DNA of 64,000 bases from Moorena sp. SIO3I8 (GCF_010692325.1 NZ_JAAHHW010000024.1:19207-83206); one strand, 5' to 3'. Positions 27,151-37,221 are shown, counted from the stretch's first letter. Notes: generated by a model not told the origin, from the sequence alone. Numbers and translations are program-made.

Positions 27151-28413
27151 GTGGAAAAATCCTGGTTCTCAGCCAACCTGAAAGTTGTCCAGAATCCGAA
27201 CTTACCGCAGATATTCTCTGAATCATTCATGTCTTCTCTTGCCGGGTTCACGGACTCCGAAAGTACGGCAAGAAAATCAAAGAAGATTCGACTGTTCCTA
27301 AATCCTGACCAGCGTACGCTTATTCGTAAATGGTTCGGAGTATCCCGTTATGTGTTCAACAAGACCGTTAAAATCCTGCAAGCAGGCGTTGTAAAAGCCA
27401 ATTGGAAAGCAATCAAGACCGGAATACTAAATGACCTTCCCGAGTGGTGCAAGGAAGTGCCTTATCAAATTAAATCGATAGCGATAAAGGACGCTTGCAC
27501 CGCTGTCAGGGAGGCAAAGAAAAAATACAAAAAGACGTCGCAAATTAATCGGGTAAGGTTTAGATCCAGGAAAAACCCCATTCAATCTTGTTATATTCCC
27601 AAGTCAGCAGTTTCTGCTGTGGGAATTTATCACACAAAACTAGGAAAACTATCCTACTCCGAAAGTCTTCCTGACGATATTTGCGACTGCCGACTAACCA
27701 GCAACAATGGAAATTACTATCTAGTAGTCCCCCACAAAGTAACTAAAAAGAAAACCGAAAACCAAGGTAGAGTAGTTGCTTTAGACCCTGGCGTTAGGAC
27801 TTTTGTCACATTCTTTAGTGAAACATCCGTAGGTAAAATTGGACACAGAGACTTTTCTCGTATTCAGCGATTGTGTCAACATTTGGATAATCTATTATCC
27901 AAGATTAGCAAGGCTAAACGTGGGCAAAAACGCCGAAGGAGAAAAGCTGCCAGACGAATGGTCATCAAGATTCAGAACCTGATCAATGAGCTTCATCACA
28001 AGACAGCTAGATTTTTAGTTGATAATTTTGATGTGATTTTACTTCCCACTTTTGAGACAGCTCAAATGTCTAAAAAAGGAAGTAGGAAAATTAGATCTAA
28101 GACTGTTCGCAATCTGCTTAATTTTGCTCACTATCGTTTTCAAGAGTTCTTGAAGCATAAAGCTTGTGAAACCGGTAAAACAGTAGTGGATGTTTGCGAA
28201 GCCTATACCAGTAAAACTGTTAGTTGGACAGGAGAGTTGGTCAATATCGGCGGAAGCAAAACAATTAAATCAAAAATTGATGGGCTCGTCATGGATAGAG
28301 ACATCAACGGCGCTCGTGGTATATTTCTGCGTTCGCGCAGCGTGGCCTACGGCCATGCCCTGGGAGATACCCCCTGGCTGAGAAATCAGCTTGCATTAGT
28401 GAGCCAGGATTGA
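27151..28413 (+). CDS. tnpB: TnpB-family RNA-guided nuclease homologue lacking the zinc ribbon cysteines
   Basis: A 420-residue IS605/IS607 OrfB (TnpB). RuvC residues are visible as Asp212 (VVALDPGVRT), Glu302 (LLPTFETAQM) and the DRD of MDRDINGARG (382-384). The zinc ribbon that normally has CxxC and CxxC is degenerate: SKTVSWTG (357, 360) and IKSKIDG (374, 377) have none of the four cysteines. Near the C-terminus ten residues (about 394-403, SRSVAYGH) are encoded by a palindromic repeat inserted in frame between FLR and LGDTPW. Start is GTG 27151; ATG 27229 is an alternative. It pairs with the broken tnpA. Confidence 0.88.
   Translation: MEKSWFSANLKVVQNPNLPQIFSESFMSSLAGFTDSESTARKSKKIRLFLNPDQRTLIRKWFGVSRYVFNKTVKILQAGVVKANWKAIKTGILNDLPEWCKEVPYQIKSIAIKDACTAVREAKKKYKKTSQINRVRFRSRKNPIQSCYIPKSAVSAVGIYHTKLGKLSYSESLPDDICDCRLTSNNGNYYLVVPHKVTKKKTENQGRVVALDPGVRTFVTFFSETSVGKIGHRDFSRIQRLCQHLDNLLSKISKAKRGQKRRRRKAARRMVIKIQNLINELHHKTARFLVDNFDVILLPTFETAQMSKKGSRKIRSKTVRNLLNFAHYRFQEFLKHKACETGKTVVDVCEAYTSKTVSWTGELVNIGGSKTIKSKIDGLVMDRDINGARGIFLRSRSVAYGHALGDTPWLRNQLALVSQD
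28329..28358. repeat. CGTAGCGTGGCC palindromic repeat inserted in tnpB
   Basis: The segment with GTTCGCGCAGCGTGGCC and the inverse GGCCTACGGCC half lies between codons for FLR and LGDTPW, which are adjacent in ordinary TnpBs. Relatives occur at 38290, 42470 and 62453. Confidence 0.75.
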
Positions 28414-28518
28414 CCTTTGGTAGATTTTGGTAGCTAAAAAGTATCGGAACCTGAGACTCAGCAACCTACCCCTGATAACGCGATCGCACTGCCGATAGAA
28501 ACTTATATGATTTCCGGA

Positions 28519-28619
28519 TAATTACCCTTAATAAAATCTCCCCCATCTCCATCTCCCCATCTCCCCATCTCCCCACCCTCCCCAAACTTTTATTATGGGT
28601 ATTCAACCGGACTTGATAT
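28519..28619. repeat. Dispersed element, family B copy 1, CCCCATCT core
   Basis: Ends TAATTACCCTTAATAAAA and TTATGGGTATTCAACCGG..CTTGATAT surround CCCCATCT tandem repeats. A second copy lies at 45288-45426, a reversed partial at about 3635-3700, and a solo right end at about 11456. The rest of 28414-28747 has no gene. Confidence 0.75.
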
Positions 28620-28747
28620 TAGTATTAGGGTAGGGTTGGCAAACGATGGTGATTCAAGCTTGTTGGTATATATCCCTGGCATTTGCTCACCGTACTTGAG
28701 GGGTTAAATACGCTACAATTCAAGCAAACTGGGTGTTTAGATTCCCT

Positions 28748-29488
28748 ATGCTTGACACATTCTCGACTCAACTCTATCAACTCCAACAATTCGCTAATAA
28801 CCTGGTTGACAGCCAACTGACTCACCTGAGCCTAGTCAGCATAGCCATCATCTTTGCTGCTGGGTTGCTGACTAGCCTAACCCCCTGTATGCTATCAATG
28901 CTACCGATCACGATGGGCTACATCGGTGGTTATGAAAATCAAGGACGGCTGCAAGCTGCTACCCAATCGGTATGGTTTGCCTTAGGCTTAGCCACAACCT
29001 TAGCTGCATTAGGAATTATCGCAGCATCTATCGGGCGAGTCTATGGTCAAATCGGTGTTGGCTTACCGATTATTGTCAGCGTAATCGCCATTATTATGGG
29101 GTTGAATTTACTAGAAGCACTACCGCTACAGTTTCCAAGTTGGGGTGGTATGGATTGGATTTCCCAGGAATGGCCGAAAGGGTTACGCTCTTATCTCATT
29201 GGTTTGACCTTCGGTTTAGTCGCTTCTCCTTGCAGTACACCGGTATTAGCAACGTTACTGGCTTGGGTTGTCTCAACTAAAGATTTAGTGTTAGGTGGTG
29301 CCTTGCTGTTGTCTTACACAGCTGGTTATGTGGCACCCTTGATCTTGGCAGGTACGTTTACTGCTTCAATTAAACGATTATTAGAATTGCGACAGTGGTC
29401 GGCTTGGATTACACCAGTAAGTGGTGCGCTATTGGTGGGATTTGGTGTGTTTTCGTTGTTGTCTCGGATTCCAGTGGGAATTTTTTGA
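28748..29488 (+). CDS. ccdA: CcdA-type cytochrome c biogenesis membrane protein
   Basis: A protein of about 246 residues with six membrane helices. Two redox cysteines are in LTSLTPCMLSMLP and LVASPCSTPVLA, the CcdA/DsbD-beta hallmark. It passes electrons across the thylakoid or plasma membrane to keep apocytochrome c haem-binding cysteines reduced. ATG 28748 is chosen over an earlier GTG at 28733. It is followed after about 60 bases by ccs1, its System II partner. Confidence 0.93.
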   Translation: MLDTFSTQLYQLQQFANNLVDSQLTHLSLVSIAIIFAAGLLTSLTPCMLSMLPITMGYIGGYENQGRLQAATQSVWFALGLATTLAALGIIAASIGRVYGQIGVGLPIIVSVIAIIMGLNLLEALPLQFPSWGGMDWISQEWPKGLRSYLIGLTFGLVASPCSTPVLATLLAWVVSTKDLVLGGALLLSYTAGYVAPLILAGTFTASIKRLLELRQWSAWITPVSGALLVGFGVFSLLSRIPVGIF

Positions 29489-29550
29489 GTGAGTACTGAG
29501 TGCTGAGTGCGTCGTACTATCAAGAAAGCAAGTAATTAACTAGACTTAAT

Positions 29551-30969
29551 ATGACTAGAGAAAACTCATCAGATAACTCATCAGAAAATTCATCAGATAA
29601 CTTATCAGAAAACTCATCATTGATGAGTGGCAGTCGGTTGTGGCGTCGGTTAGTATCAGTGCTGGCTAACTTACGGTTAGCGATTATCTTGCTGCTTGCG
29701 ATCGCATTATTTAGCATCAGCGGTACAGTGATTGAACAGGGGGAATCTCTGGCGTTTTACCAAGCCAATTATCCTGAAGACCCAGCTTTGTTTGGTTTCC
29801 TCAGCTGGAAGGTGTTGTTGCTCCTAGGGTTAGATCATGTCTACCGGACTTGGTGGTTTTTGTCCTTATTAGTGTTATTCGGTAGTAGTCTGACCGCTTG
29901 TACCTTCACTCGTCAATTTCCGGCTTTAAAAGCAGCCCGGAATTGGAAGTTTTATAAAGAACCCCGCCAGTTTGGGAAACTTGCCTTGAGTGTAGAGTTG
30001 GACAAGGGCTCTTTTACTTCCCTGACTGAGTTGTTAGAGAAGCGGCGTTACAAGGTATTCCAAGAGGGGGATACTATCTACGCCCGTAAAGGAATTATCG
30101 GACGGATTGGTCCAATTGTAGTACATGCCAGTATGTTGATTATCCTGGGAGGGTCAATTTGGGGGTCAATGACAGGGTTTACCGCTCAGGAAATGGTTAC
30201 CAGTGGCAATACATTCCAAGTTAGAAACATTATTGATGCCGGTCCGTTTGCTTGGCCCCAAATCCCCAAAGATTTGTCAGTGCGGGTGAATCGCTTCTGG
30301 ATAGATTACACTCCGTCGGGGGATATTGATCAATTTTACTCCAATCTGTCAGTTTTGGATAGTCAAGGTGAAGACATTGACCAAGAAACTATTTATGTGA
30401 ATAAGCCTCTCAGATATCGAGGTGTCACCTTTTACCAAACCGATTGGGGGATTGCTGGGGTTCAGGTGCAGTTGAATAATAGTCCAATTTTCCAGCTTCC
30501 GATGGCACAACTTCCCACTAATGGTGAGGGGCGGATTTGGGGCACTTGGGTTCCCACAAAACCTGATTTAAGTGAAGGGGTATCCCTTTTAGCTAGGGAT
30601 TTGCAGGGAACCCTGTTTGTTTATGATGGAACCGGTAATCTCGTTTCAACTGTTCGTTCTGGTATGGGGATTAAGGTCAATGGCGTGATACTGAAAATTA
30701 AAGATGTCATCGGCAGCACTGGCTTACAAATTAAAGCTGACCCCGGTATTCCCTTTGTTTACAGTGGCTTTGGTTTACTGATGTTAGGGGTACTGATGAG
30801 TTATGTCTCCCACTCTCAGATTTGGGCATTACAAAAAGGCGATCGCTTTTATATTGGTGGGAAAACCAATCGTGCTTTGGTCACCTTTGAACGGGAATTG
30901 ATTGAGATTTTAGAGCAGGTCGGTGAATCATCCCAGACCGTAGAACCTTTACTCGCAAAATCTGCTTAG
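29551..30969 (+). CDS. ccs1: Ccs1/ResB-type cytochrome c haem-ligation protein
   Basis: A 472-residue ResB/Ccs1 protein: three N-terminal helices (about 45-115), a large lumenal domain (with [12 protein letters not shown]), conserved [15 protein letters not shown], and a final helix with [16 protein letters not shown]. It works with CcsA to attach haem to c-type cytochromes. The first 20 residues are a polar NSSDN/NSSEN repeat encoded by a DNA tandem repeat (about 29566-29615). Family proteins do not have this tract, so it is probably a local expansion. Confidence 0.92.
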   Translation: MTRENSSDNSSENSSDNLSENSSLMSGSRLWRRLVSVLANLRLAIILLLAIALFSISGTVIEQGESLAFYQANYPEDPALFGFLSWKVLLLLGLDHVYRTWWFLSLLVLFGSSLTACTFTRQFPALKAARNWKFYKEPRQFGKLALSVELDKGSFTSLTELLEKRRYKVFQEGDTIYARKGIIGRIGPIVVHASMLIILGGSIWGSMTGFTAQEMVTSGNTFQVRNIIDAGPFAWPQIPKDLSVRVNRFWIDYTPSGDIDQFYSNLSVLDSQGEDIDQETIYVNKPLRYRGVTFYQTDWGIAGVQVQLNNSPIFQLPMAQLPTNGEGRIWGTWVPTKPDLSEGVSLLARDLQGTLFVYDGTGNLVSTVRSGMGIKVNGVILKIKDVIGSTGLQIKADPGIPFVYSGFGLLMLGVLMSYVSHSQIWALQKGDRFYIGGKTNRALVTFERELIEILEQVGESSQTVEPLLAKSA

Positions 30970-31021
30970 TAGACTTCGCGGCAGTTGTCGGGAACAGGGG
31001 AGCCAGTGCGGCCAAGATGTG

Positions 31022-34000
31022 CTACTTGTTCAATAGATAGTTGTTCAATTCTGCAGTTAGACCCTCAACTTGAGGGGCTTTCATAATAGTGTAATGGTCT
31101 CCAGTAATAGTGTGAGTTTGGATATCACCTAGAACTAGAGAACCCCAGCCATGGGTTGGGTCTTCAATTACTGCTGGGGAAGTTTGACTAGCATTTATAA
31201 GGAGAAGTGAACCTGGATAAGCTTTTGGTTGATAATGAGAGTTTGCCATCATATTTGCTTGAAAAACTTCCCATAAAGAACGCATTTGCTCTATTTCTAT
31301 GTCTGATGGGAATATCCCTTGCTGTTTGCCTTGCTCAAATAGATGCTTGACTTGCATCGGATGTTCAAGTTGTCTAAGTGTTTCATGGGATATATCTAAC
31401 TCTTGACCATAGAGACCTCCCAAATCTTGAGCCAATTGATTTACTATCATGGCTTGATCTATTTCTGAAGGTTTCCGCATTACAGTGGGTGCATAACTGT
31501 CTATTAAAGTTAGAAGAGCCACTGGAGTATTTTTAGCCTGTAATTGTTGTGCCATCTCATAAGCAATTACACCTCCCATAGACCAGCCAATGAGGTGTAA
31601 TGGTCCTTGGGGTTGAATTGGTTTTATTGCCTCAATATAATGGGATGCCATCTCCTCAACAGAAGTTAAGGGTTGCTGTTGTCCATCTAAACCAAGAGAT
31701 TGTAAACCATATACTGGATAATCTTGAGCTAAATGACGAGCTAACTCTGCATAACACAGGACATTACCACCAACCGGGTGAATACAGAATAATGGAGGTT
31801 GGTTTCCACTGGTTTTAATGCCCACTAAGATGGGATTTTGTGTATTTACTGAAGAACCCAGAAGGCTGGCTAGTTGTTCAATGGTGGGACTTTGGAAAAG
31901 GGTTGCTAAAGGTAAATTGATTTGGAATTGTTGTTGAATTTTTGACATCAGACGGACAGCTAGAAGGGAATGACCGCCCAGTTCAAAGAAGTTATCTTGT
32001 ACTCCGACAGAGGTGAGATTCAAAACTTCTGACCAGATTTGAGTCAGTTGAAGTTCTATGGTTGTACGTGGTGCGACGTATTCCTCAACTCTGCTGAAAA
32101 CCCCATCAGGTGCGGGTAGTGATTTGCGGTCTACTTTGCCGTTTGGTGTCAACGGTAGAGTCTCCAAAATCACTAAGGCACTGGGCACCATGTATTCTGG
32201 TAATTTCGTTTTGAGGAAGCTAGATAATTGTGAAACCAGATGGCGATTCGATTCTTGCTTTAAGGGATTGTTGGCATAAGCACTCCAGGCTTTGATTGGA
32301 ACAGTTGCTTCCAAGTTTGGAATTACCCTTTGGGAGTCACAGGCCGATTCATTACGTATAAAGATGGCATCATAGCAACCATTGCCGCCAGTACCAGACC
32401 AAGTAATATGTACCGAATAAGGTAATTCATCCTTCAAATTCCATAAATTGTCCGGCTCTACCCCTATGTGTTTTTTCTCCTGCAAAATCTTACGCAATTG
32501 ACCTACAGTTTCGAGTTTCCTGAAGTCATCAAGCTCTTGAACAAGTGTGACTTCTTCTTGCAAACGAGCATTAGGGATGTGCTTAATACCAACCACCTCT
32601 GGCTTCTTATCTAGTAAAATTCGTTTGATAGCTGATAAGTTTAAACCCTCTTGATCATAGTCAAGCCATTCGGGGGTGACTGTGGCACATACTTCCTGGC
32701 CAACATGAAGAATTACATCGTAACGGAACTTAGTTAGCTCATTCTGATAATCCCCAGGTTTCAACTGGATTTGAACTTGTTTTATTTCTGGGATATATTC
32801 CCTTAAAGCTAGAAAGAAGGCTGGGTCGATCACCAATTCTTCTTCTTGCTTAACAGCTGTTTTTACCTGCTGCCTCAATTTGTCTATGGTTAATGAATCT
32901 GAGGCGCGATCAAACTTAGTTGCGGTATGAAACGTTTCTAATAATGGCAAGCTGCGAACATCACCGACAAATAGGAAACCTCCTTTCGTTAAACTATTTA
33001 CTGCACCTTTCAAAACTTCTATCAGGTAATCGATGCTTGGAAAATACTGCACAACTGAGTTAAGGATAACAGCATCGAATCGGCCTTTTTCAATGCCTGT
33101 AAAATCATCAGCCAGTTTTTGGCTTAGGCTTACATGTGAATAGCTATCTTCCAACGGCTGGATTTGCTGCTGAACATAATCTAAAGCTACCTTACTAAAA
33201 TCGGTACCATGGTAACTCAAACAATGAGGAGCAATCTGGAACAGCAACATGCCTGTGCCACAACCGATCTCCAACACATGTTTGGGTTGCCAAAAGATAA
33301 TTTTTTCAACAGTGGAATCTACCCATTGACGCATTTGCTCCTTAGGGATTTGGTTACCTGTATAGCTGCTTTTCCAACCTAGAGTGTTGTAACTGGTTTG
33401 TTGAATTTCTACTGCGTCACTGTAGATATTATTATATATTCCTTGCCATTGCTCAATCTGTGATGATTGTAATCGATTTTCGACAATGGATTGATTGTTT
33501 TGCTCACAAACTACATAAGCAACTAAGCGTTTGTTACCAGGAATATCTTCTCGGGCAATGACTGCAGCTTGTTGGATGTGGGGGTGGGTGGACAGGACTG
33601 CTTCGATTTCTCCGAGTTCAATACGGAAGCCTCGAATTTTGACTTGGTTATCGATCCGACCGAGAAATTCAATGTTACCGTCTGGTAGGTATCTCGCCAG
33701 GTCTCCTGTTTTGTAGAGTCGTTCTGTTTTGGAACTACAGAAGGGGTTGGTAATGAATTTTTCTTTCGTTAGTTCTGGGCGATTGAGGTATCCTCGGGCT
33801 AGTCCATTACCTCCTATGTATAATTCTCCAGGTACTCCTATGGGTACTGGTTGGAGATGGCCATCTAGGATGTAGATTTGAGTATTATTAATGGCTTTTC
33901 CAATAGGAACCAAATAACCACTAAAATTATGATCTAATTGAGCTAATGTAGACCAAATAGTTGCTTCTGTCGGACCATATAAATTCCATAAATGTTGGCT

Positions 34001-36451
34001 ATTTTTAAGTAATTCACCTGCAACCGTTTTATCTAATGCTTCTCCACCACATAGAATTTTTAATTGTTTGTTTCCTTTCCATCCTGCAGTTAACAATAAT
34101 CTCCAAGTTGCCGGATTGGCTTGCATTGTAGTTACTTGGTAGTTGTCTAGACTTTGTGCTAAAAGCATTCCATCTGTGGCAATTTCTCGGCTTATAACAA
34201 CTAAGCGTGCACCGGTAATTAAGGGAAGATATAATTCTAATCCAGCAATATCAAAAGATAAGGTAGTAACTGATAGAAAAATATCCGTTGATTCTAATCC
34301 TGGTTTTTGCTGCATTGATTCAATAAAGTTCACCAATGCTTTGTGGTTAATTTGTACACCCTTTGGTTTACCAGTAGAACCAGAAGTATAAATCACATAA
34401 GCCAAATTATCCGAGTCAACCCCAACTTCAAGATTATCTTGACTATATTCCTCAATTGCTCCCCATTCACTATCCAAATAAACCATCTGTGTGTTATGTG
34501 AGGGCAAAGATTCTACTAGAGACTGTTGAGTCAACAATACTTCCACACCTGAATCTTCTAACATATAACTCAGTCGTTCTGAGGGATAATTAGGATCCAG
34601 GGGTACATAAGCACCACCAGCCTTGAGTATCCCCAACAGTCCTACCACCATCTGTACAGAACGTTCAACACAAATACCTACCAGTACCTCTGGTCCTACT
34701 CCCATTGAAAGTAGGTGATGTGCTAGTTGGTTAGCCCTTTGATTTAATTGACGGTAGGTCAACTGTTCTTGCTCAAACACCACAGCTATAGCATCGGGTG
34801 TTTTTTCTACCTGCTCTTCAACTAACTGATGAATACATTTTTCTTTTGAGTATTCCGTTGCAGTATCATTCCACTCCACCAACAGTTGATGACGTTCCCC
34901 TTCACTCAACAAAGGTAACTCTCCCACAGAAAGTTGGGGATTGTCCACAATTGCTGACAACAAGTTCTGGAAATGAGTTGCCATGCGAGCAATGGTAGAC
35001 CCATCAAACAAGTCCGTGTTGTACTCCCATGTCCCCACCAATCCCATCTCTGTTTCCATCATTGACAGGGTCAAATCAAACTTAGACGTAGTACTCTGTT
35101 GATTTAACTCACTCAAACTCACACCTGGTAAGTCTAATGTCCCCATCGGTGCATTCTGCAGCGCAAACATCGCCTGGAACAGGGGAGAATGACTTAATGA
35201 CCGTTGGGGTTGCAATGCTTCGACTACCTGTTCAAACGGTACATCCTGATGTTCATAAGCTTTGAGTGTGGTGTCCCTGACTTGTGTAAGCAACTGAGAA
35301 AAACTGGGATTATCGTCAAAATGGGTTCTCAATACCAGGGTATTGACAAAGAAGCCAATTAGTGGATCTATGTCACGGCGATTGCGATTGGCTATAGGTG
35401 TACCAATTAAAATATCTTCTTGACCGCTGTAACGATATAGTAAAGTCCCAAACGCCGCTAACAGAGTCATAAATAAGGTAGTACCACTATCTCGAGACAG
35501 GGTTTGCAACTTCTGGGTTAATTCAGTATTTAAACTAAAACTTTCAGTCCGACCCTGATAAGTTGGCGCAGTTGGGCGAGGGTAGTCAGTAGCTAACTGT
35601 AATAATTTGGGAGCACCCTCTAATTCCTGTTTCCAGTAATTAAGTTGGGTTTCTAGTATTTCTCCACTTAACCATTGTCTTTGCCAAAGGGCAAAGTCAG
35701 CATATTGAATCGGTAATTCCGGTAACGGGGATGGCGCTCCTACACAAAAAGCTTGATATAAACTTGATAGTTCTTCGATTAATATTCCGATTGACCAACC
35801 ATCCGATACAATGTGGTGCATGGTCAGCACTAACACATACTCGGTGGTGTCTAATTGCCATAATTTACACCGGATTAATGGTGCTACCTCTAAGTCAAAG
35901 GGAGTTGTTGCTTCACGTTGTACTTCTTGCTTTAAGATAGTCTCCCGTTCTGGTTCTGGGTATTGTTGTAGGTCTACTACATTGATGTTGATGGTGCTGT
36001 CGGGGTGAATTACCTGTGTTGGTGTGCCATTGAGAGTGGGGAAACTTGTCCGTAATACTTCGTGACGAAAAACTATTTCTGATAAGGCTTGTTCTAGGGC
36101 TAACACATTTAGGTTACCGGTGATTTGTAAAGCACCGTGCTCAATATAAGGAGCTTTTGAACCTTCAAGTTTATCAATAAACCACAGTCGTTCTTGACTA
36201 AAAGATAGGGGTAATTTTTGGTCTCTAGGAATAGCTTTAATTGGTGGGTAATTAGTATTATAACCTTGACCATTTTGTTGCAAAAAAACTATAATTTCTG
36301 CTTGACGTTCAGCTATTTGTTGGCGTAGCGCAGGGGTTATAGTTCCTTTATTAACACGACAAAGGAGTTTTTCACCGTTGGTTGAGATATTAATCCCCTG
36401 GTTGTGAAGCCAAGATATAAATTCAACTATATTTACCTGGTTGTTATTCAT
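31022..36451 (-). CDS. One-module NRPS: docking-C-A(Gly)-N-methyltransferase-PCP-thioesterase
   Basis: An 1809-residue synthetase. Residues 1-60 match a TubC-type docking domain. Condensation domain 80-500 has HHIVSDG at 212-218. Adenylation domain 540-980 has YTSGSTGKPKG at 688-698. Residues 734, 735, 738, 777, 800, 802, 824, 832, 833 and 1439 read DILQLGLIWK, the standard glycine code. A methyltransferase with EIGCGTG at 1061-1067 is inserted before the end of the A domain, the usual N-methyltransferase position. PCP has LGGHSLL with Ser1495, and thioesterase has GWSMG with Ser1624 and GDHYT near the end. Predicted output is an acyl or peptidyl sarcosine released by the thioesterase. The start follows the upstream stop by two bases. 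Confidence 0.93.
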   Translation of the reverse strand: MNNNQVNIVEFISWLHNQGINISTNGEKLLCRVNKGTITPALRQQIAERQAEIIVFLQQNGQGYNTNYPPIKAIPRDQKLPLSFSQERLWFIDKLEGSKAPYIEHGALQITGNLNVLALEQALSEIVFRHEVLRTSFPTLNGTPTQVIHPDSTININVVDLQQYPEPERETILKQEVQREATTPFDLEVAPLIRCKLWQLDTTEYVLVLTMHHIVSDGWSIGILIEELSSLYQAFCVGAPSPLPELPIQYADFALWQRQWLSGEILETQLNYWKQELEGAPKLLQLATDYPRPTAPTYQGRTESFSLNTELTQKLQTLSRDSGTTLFMTLLAAFGTLLYRYSGQEDILIGTPIANRNRRDIDPLIGFFVNTLVLRTHFDDNPSFSQLLTQVRDTTLKAYEHQDVPFEQVVEALQPQRSLSHSPLFQAMFALQNAPMGTLDLPGVSLSELNQQSTTSKFDLTLSMMETEMGLVGTWEYNTDLFDGSTIARMATHFQNLLSAIVDNPQLSVGELPLLSEGERHQLLVEWNDTATEYSKEKCIHQLVEEQVEKTPDAIAVVFEQEQLTYRQLNQRANQLAHHLLSMGVGPEVLVGICVERSVQMVVGLLGILKAGGAYVPLDPNYPSERLSYMLEDSGVEVLLTQQSLVESLPSHNTQMVYLDSEWGAIEEYSQDNLEVGVDSDNLAYVIYTSGSTGKPKGVQINHKALVNFIESMQQKPGLESTDIFLSVTTLSFDIAGLELYLPLITGARLVVISREIATDGMLLAQSLDNYQVTTMQANPATWRLLLTAGWKGNKQLKILCGGEALDKTVAGELLKNSQHLWNLYGPTEATIWSTLAQLDHNFSGYLVPIGKAINNTQIYILDGHLQPVPIGVPGELYIGGNGLARGYLNRPELTKEKFITNPFCSSKTERLYKTGDLARYLPDGNIEFLGRIDNQVKIRGFRIELGEIEAVLSTHPHIQQAAVIAREDIPGNKRLVAYVVCEQNNQSIVENRLQSSQIEQWQGIYNNIYSDAVEIQQTSYNTLGWKSSYTGNQIPKEQMRQWVDSTVEKIIFWQPKHVLEIGCGTGMLLFQIAPHCLSYHGTDFSKVALDYVQQQIQPLEDSYSHVSLSQKLADDFTGIEKGRFDAVILNSVVQYFPSIDYLIEVLKGAVNSLTKGGFLFVGDVRSLPLLETFHTATKFDRASDSLTIDKLRQQVKTAVKQEEELVIDPAFFLALREYIPEIKQVQIQLKPGDYQNELTKFRYDVILHVGQEVCATVTPEWLDYDQEGLNLSAIKRILLDKKPEVVGIKHIPNARLQEEVTLVQELDDFRKLETVGQLRKILQEKKHIGVEPDNLWNLKDELPYSVHITWSGTGGNGCYDAIFIRNESACDSQRVIPNLEATVPIKAWSAYANNPLKQESNRHLVSQLSSFLKTKLPEYMVPSALVILETLPLTPNGKVDRKSLPAPDGVFSRVEEYVAPRTTIELQLTQIWSEVLNLTSVGVQDNFFELGGHSLLAVRLMSKIQQQFQINLPLATLFQSPTIEQLASLLGSSVNTQNPILVGIKTSGNQPPLFCIHPVGGNVLCYAELARHLAQDYPVYGLQSLGLDGQQQPLTSVEEMASHYIEAIKPIQPQGPLHLIGWSMGGVIAYEMAQQLQAKNTPVALLTLIDSYAPTVMRKPSEIDQAMIVNQLAQDLGGLYGQELDISHETLRQLEHPMQVKHLFEQGKQQGIFPSDIEIEQMRSLWEVFQANMMANSHYQPKAYPGSLLLINASQTSPAVIEDPTHGWGSLVLGDIQTHTITGDHYTIMKAPQVEGLTAELNNYLLNK

Positions 36452-36453
36452 AA

Positions 36454-36834
36454 TTAAATCTCTATTATTTCTTCATCTATTGCCAGATTATCTGGAACTT
36501 GTAATACTCTATGATCTACCTCTAGATACTCAGTTACATTCTTAAAGCCCATAAAAGCGCTAATCAACTCTAATCCAGAAGGGTATAACAGTAAAACTCG
36601 TTCTCCTTGCCATTGCTGGAGATGAGATGCGATCGCGAAGCGGTTCCAAAGGAACATCGCTGTTGCTTGTCTATCTAATTCCCCATAGGTAAGACTCCCT
36701 GATTCGGTTTCTCCGTTTTGCAGAAAGATATAGGCTTGCTGATTAGGCATAGCTTGCGCTCTTTCGCCTAATAAATCAACTAAACTCAAGAATTTCGACT
36801 CCCCATTGGGGAAATAATTTACACAACTCGCCAC
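36454..36834 (-). pseudogene. Stump of a fatty acyl-AMP ligase fused to a short acidic tail
   Basis: 126 codons. Residues 10-95 match the N-terminus of fatty acyl-AMP ligases (LVDLLGERAQAMP, LTYGELDRQA, GERVLLLYPSGLELISAFMG). Homology stops at about residue 97, where a full ligase has 500 more residues. The remaining 29 residues end in DEEIIEI and do not look like ligase. Eight residues (MFLWNRFA) come from a palindromic repeat inserted in frame at 36631-36660. The acidic end next to a TubC-type docking domain suggests a surviving C-terminal docking tail, i.e. a large internal deletion. No adenylate-forming activity is possible. Confidence 0.7.
36631..36660. repeat. Palindromic repeat with GGTTCCAAAGGAAC inside the ligase stump
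   Basis: A HIP1-type GATCGCGAAGCGG is joined to GGTTCCAAAGGAAC and ATCGC. It adds eight codons in frame between QATA and IASHLQQ. Related sequence (GCGGCTCCAAAAGAGCATCG) lies at about 11554-11573. Confidence 0.65.
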
Positions 36835-37221
36835 TCTGCTACTCCCAAAACAAGCAGTTCAAAAAAGTCAGATACCAATAATTCTTTAATCAAGTTGTCA
36901 GTCCACAGTCAAGCCAAAGAACTAGTTGAATTCCTTAACTTACTCACGGCTCTTAACTAGCCTGAGTTTGTGCTCGAGCCAGGTGCTTATTAGGTCAGGG
37001 TATTCCCACCTTACTAAGCGCGATAAGTGAGTGATTGTGCTTTGAAAGTGAGAGCCTCGATCAGGGTTATATAGTAAGACCACACGATCAGGCAAGTTAA
37101 TCGACCAATAATGCTTTCAGCGATCAGGCGGTTGGGTGGCAAATCCCTAGTTTTCGTGTTCTGCGATCGCCCTGATTGCCAAGTTGTGGTAAAACCATAG
37201 TTATTATACTATATATCTCTG

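Noticed and set aside
31022..36834. Mycosporine-like amino acid cluster (NRPS with sugar genes)
   Set aside because: The NRPS has condensation, N-methyltransferase and glycine code, and no cyclase, O-methyltransferase or ATP-grasp ligase is present.
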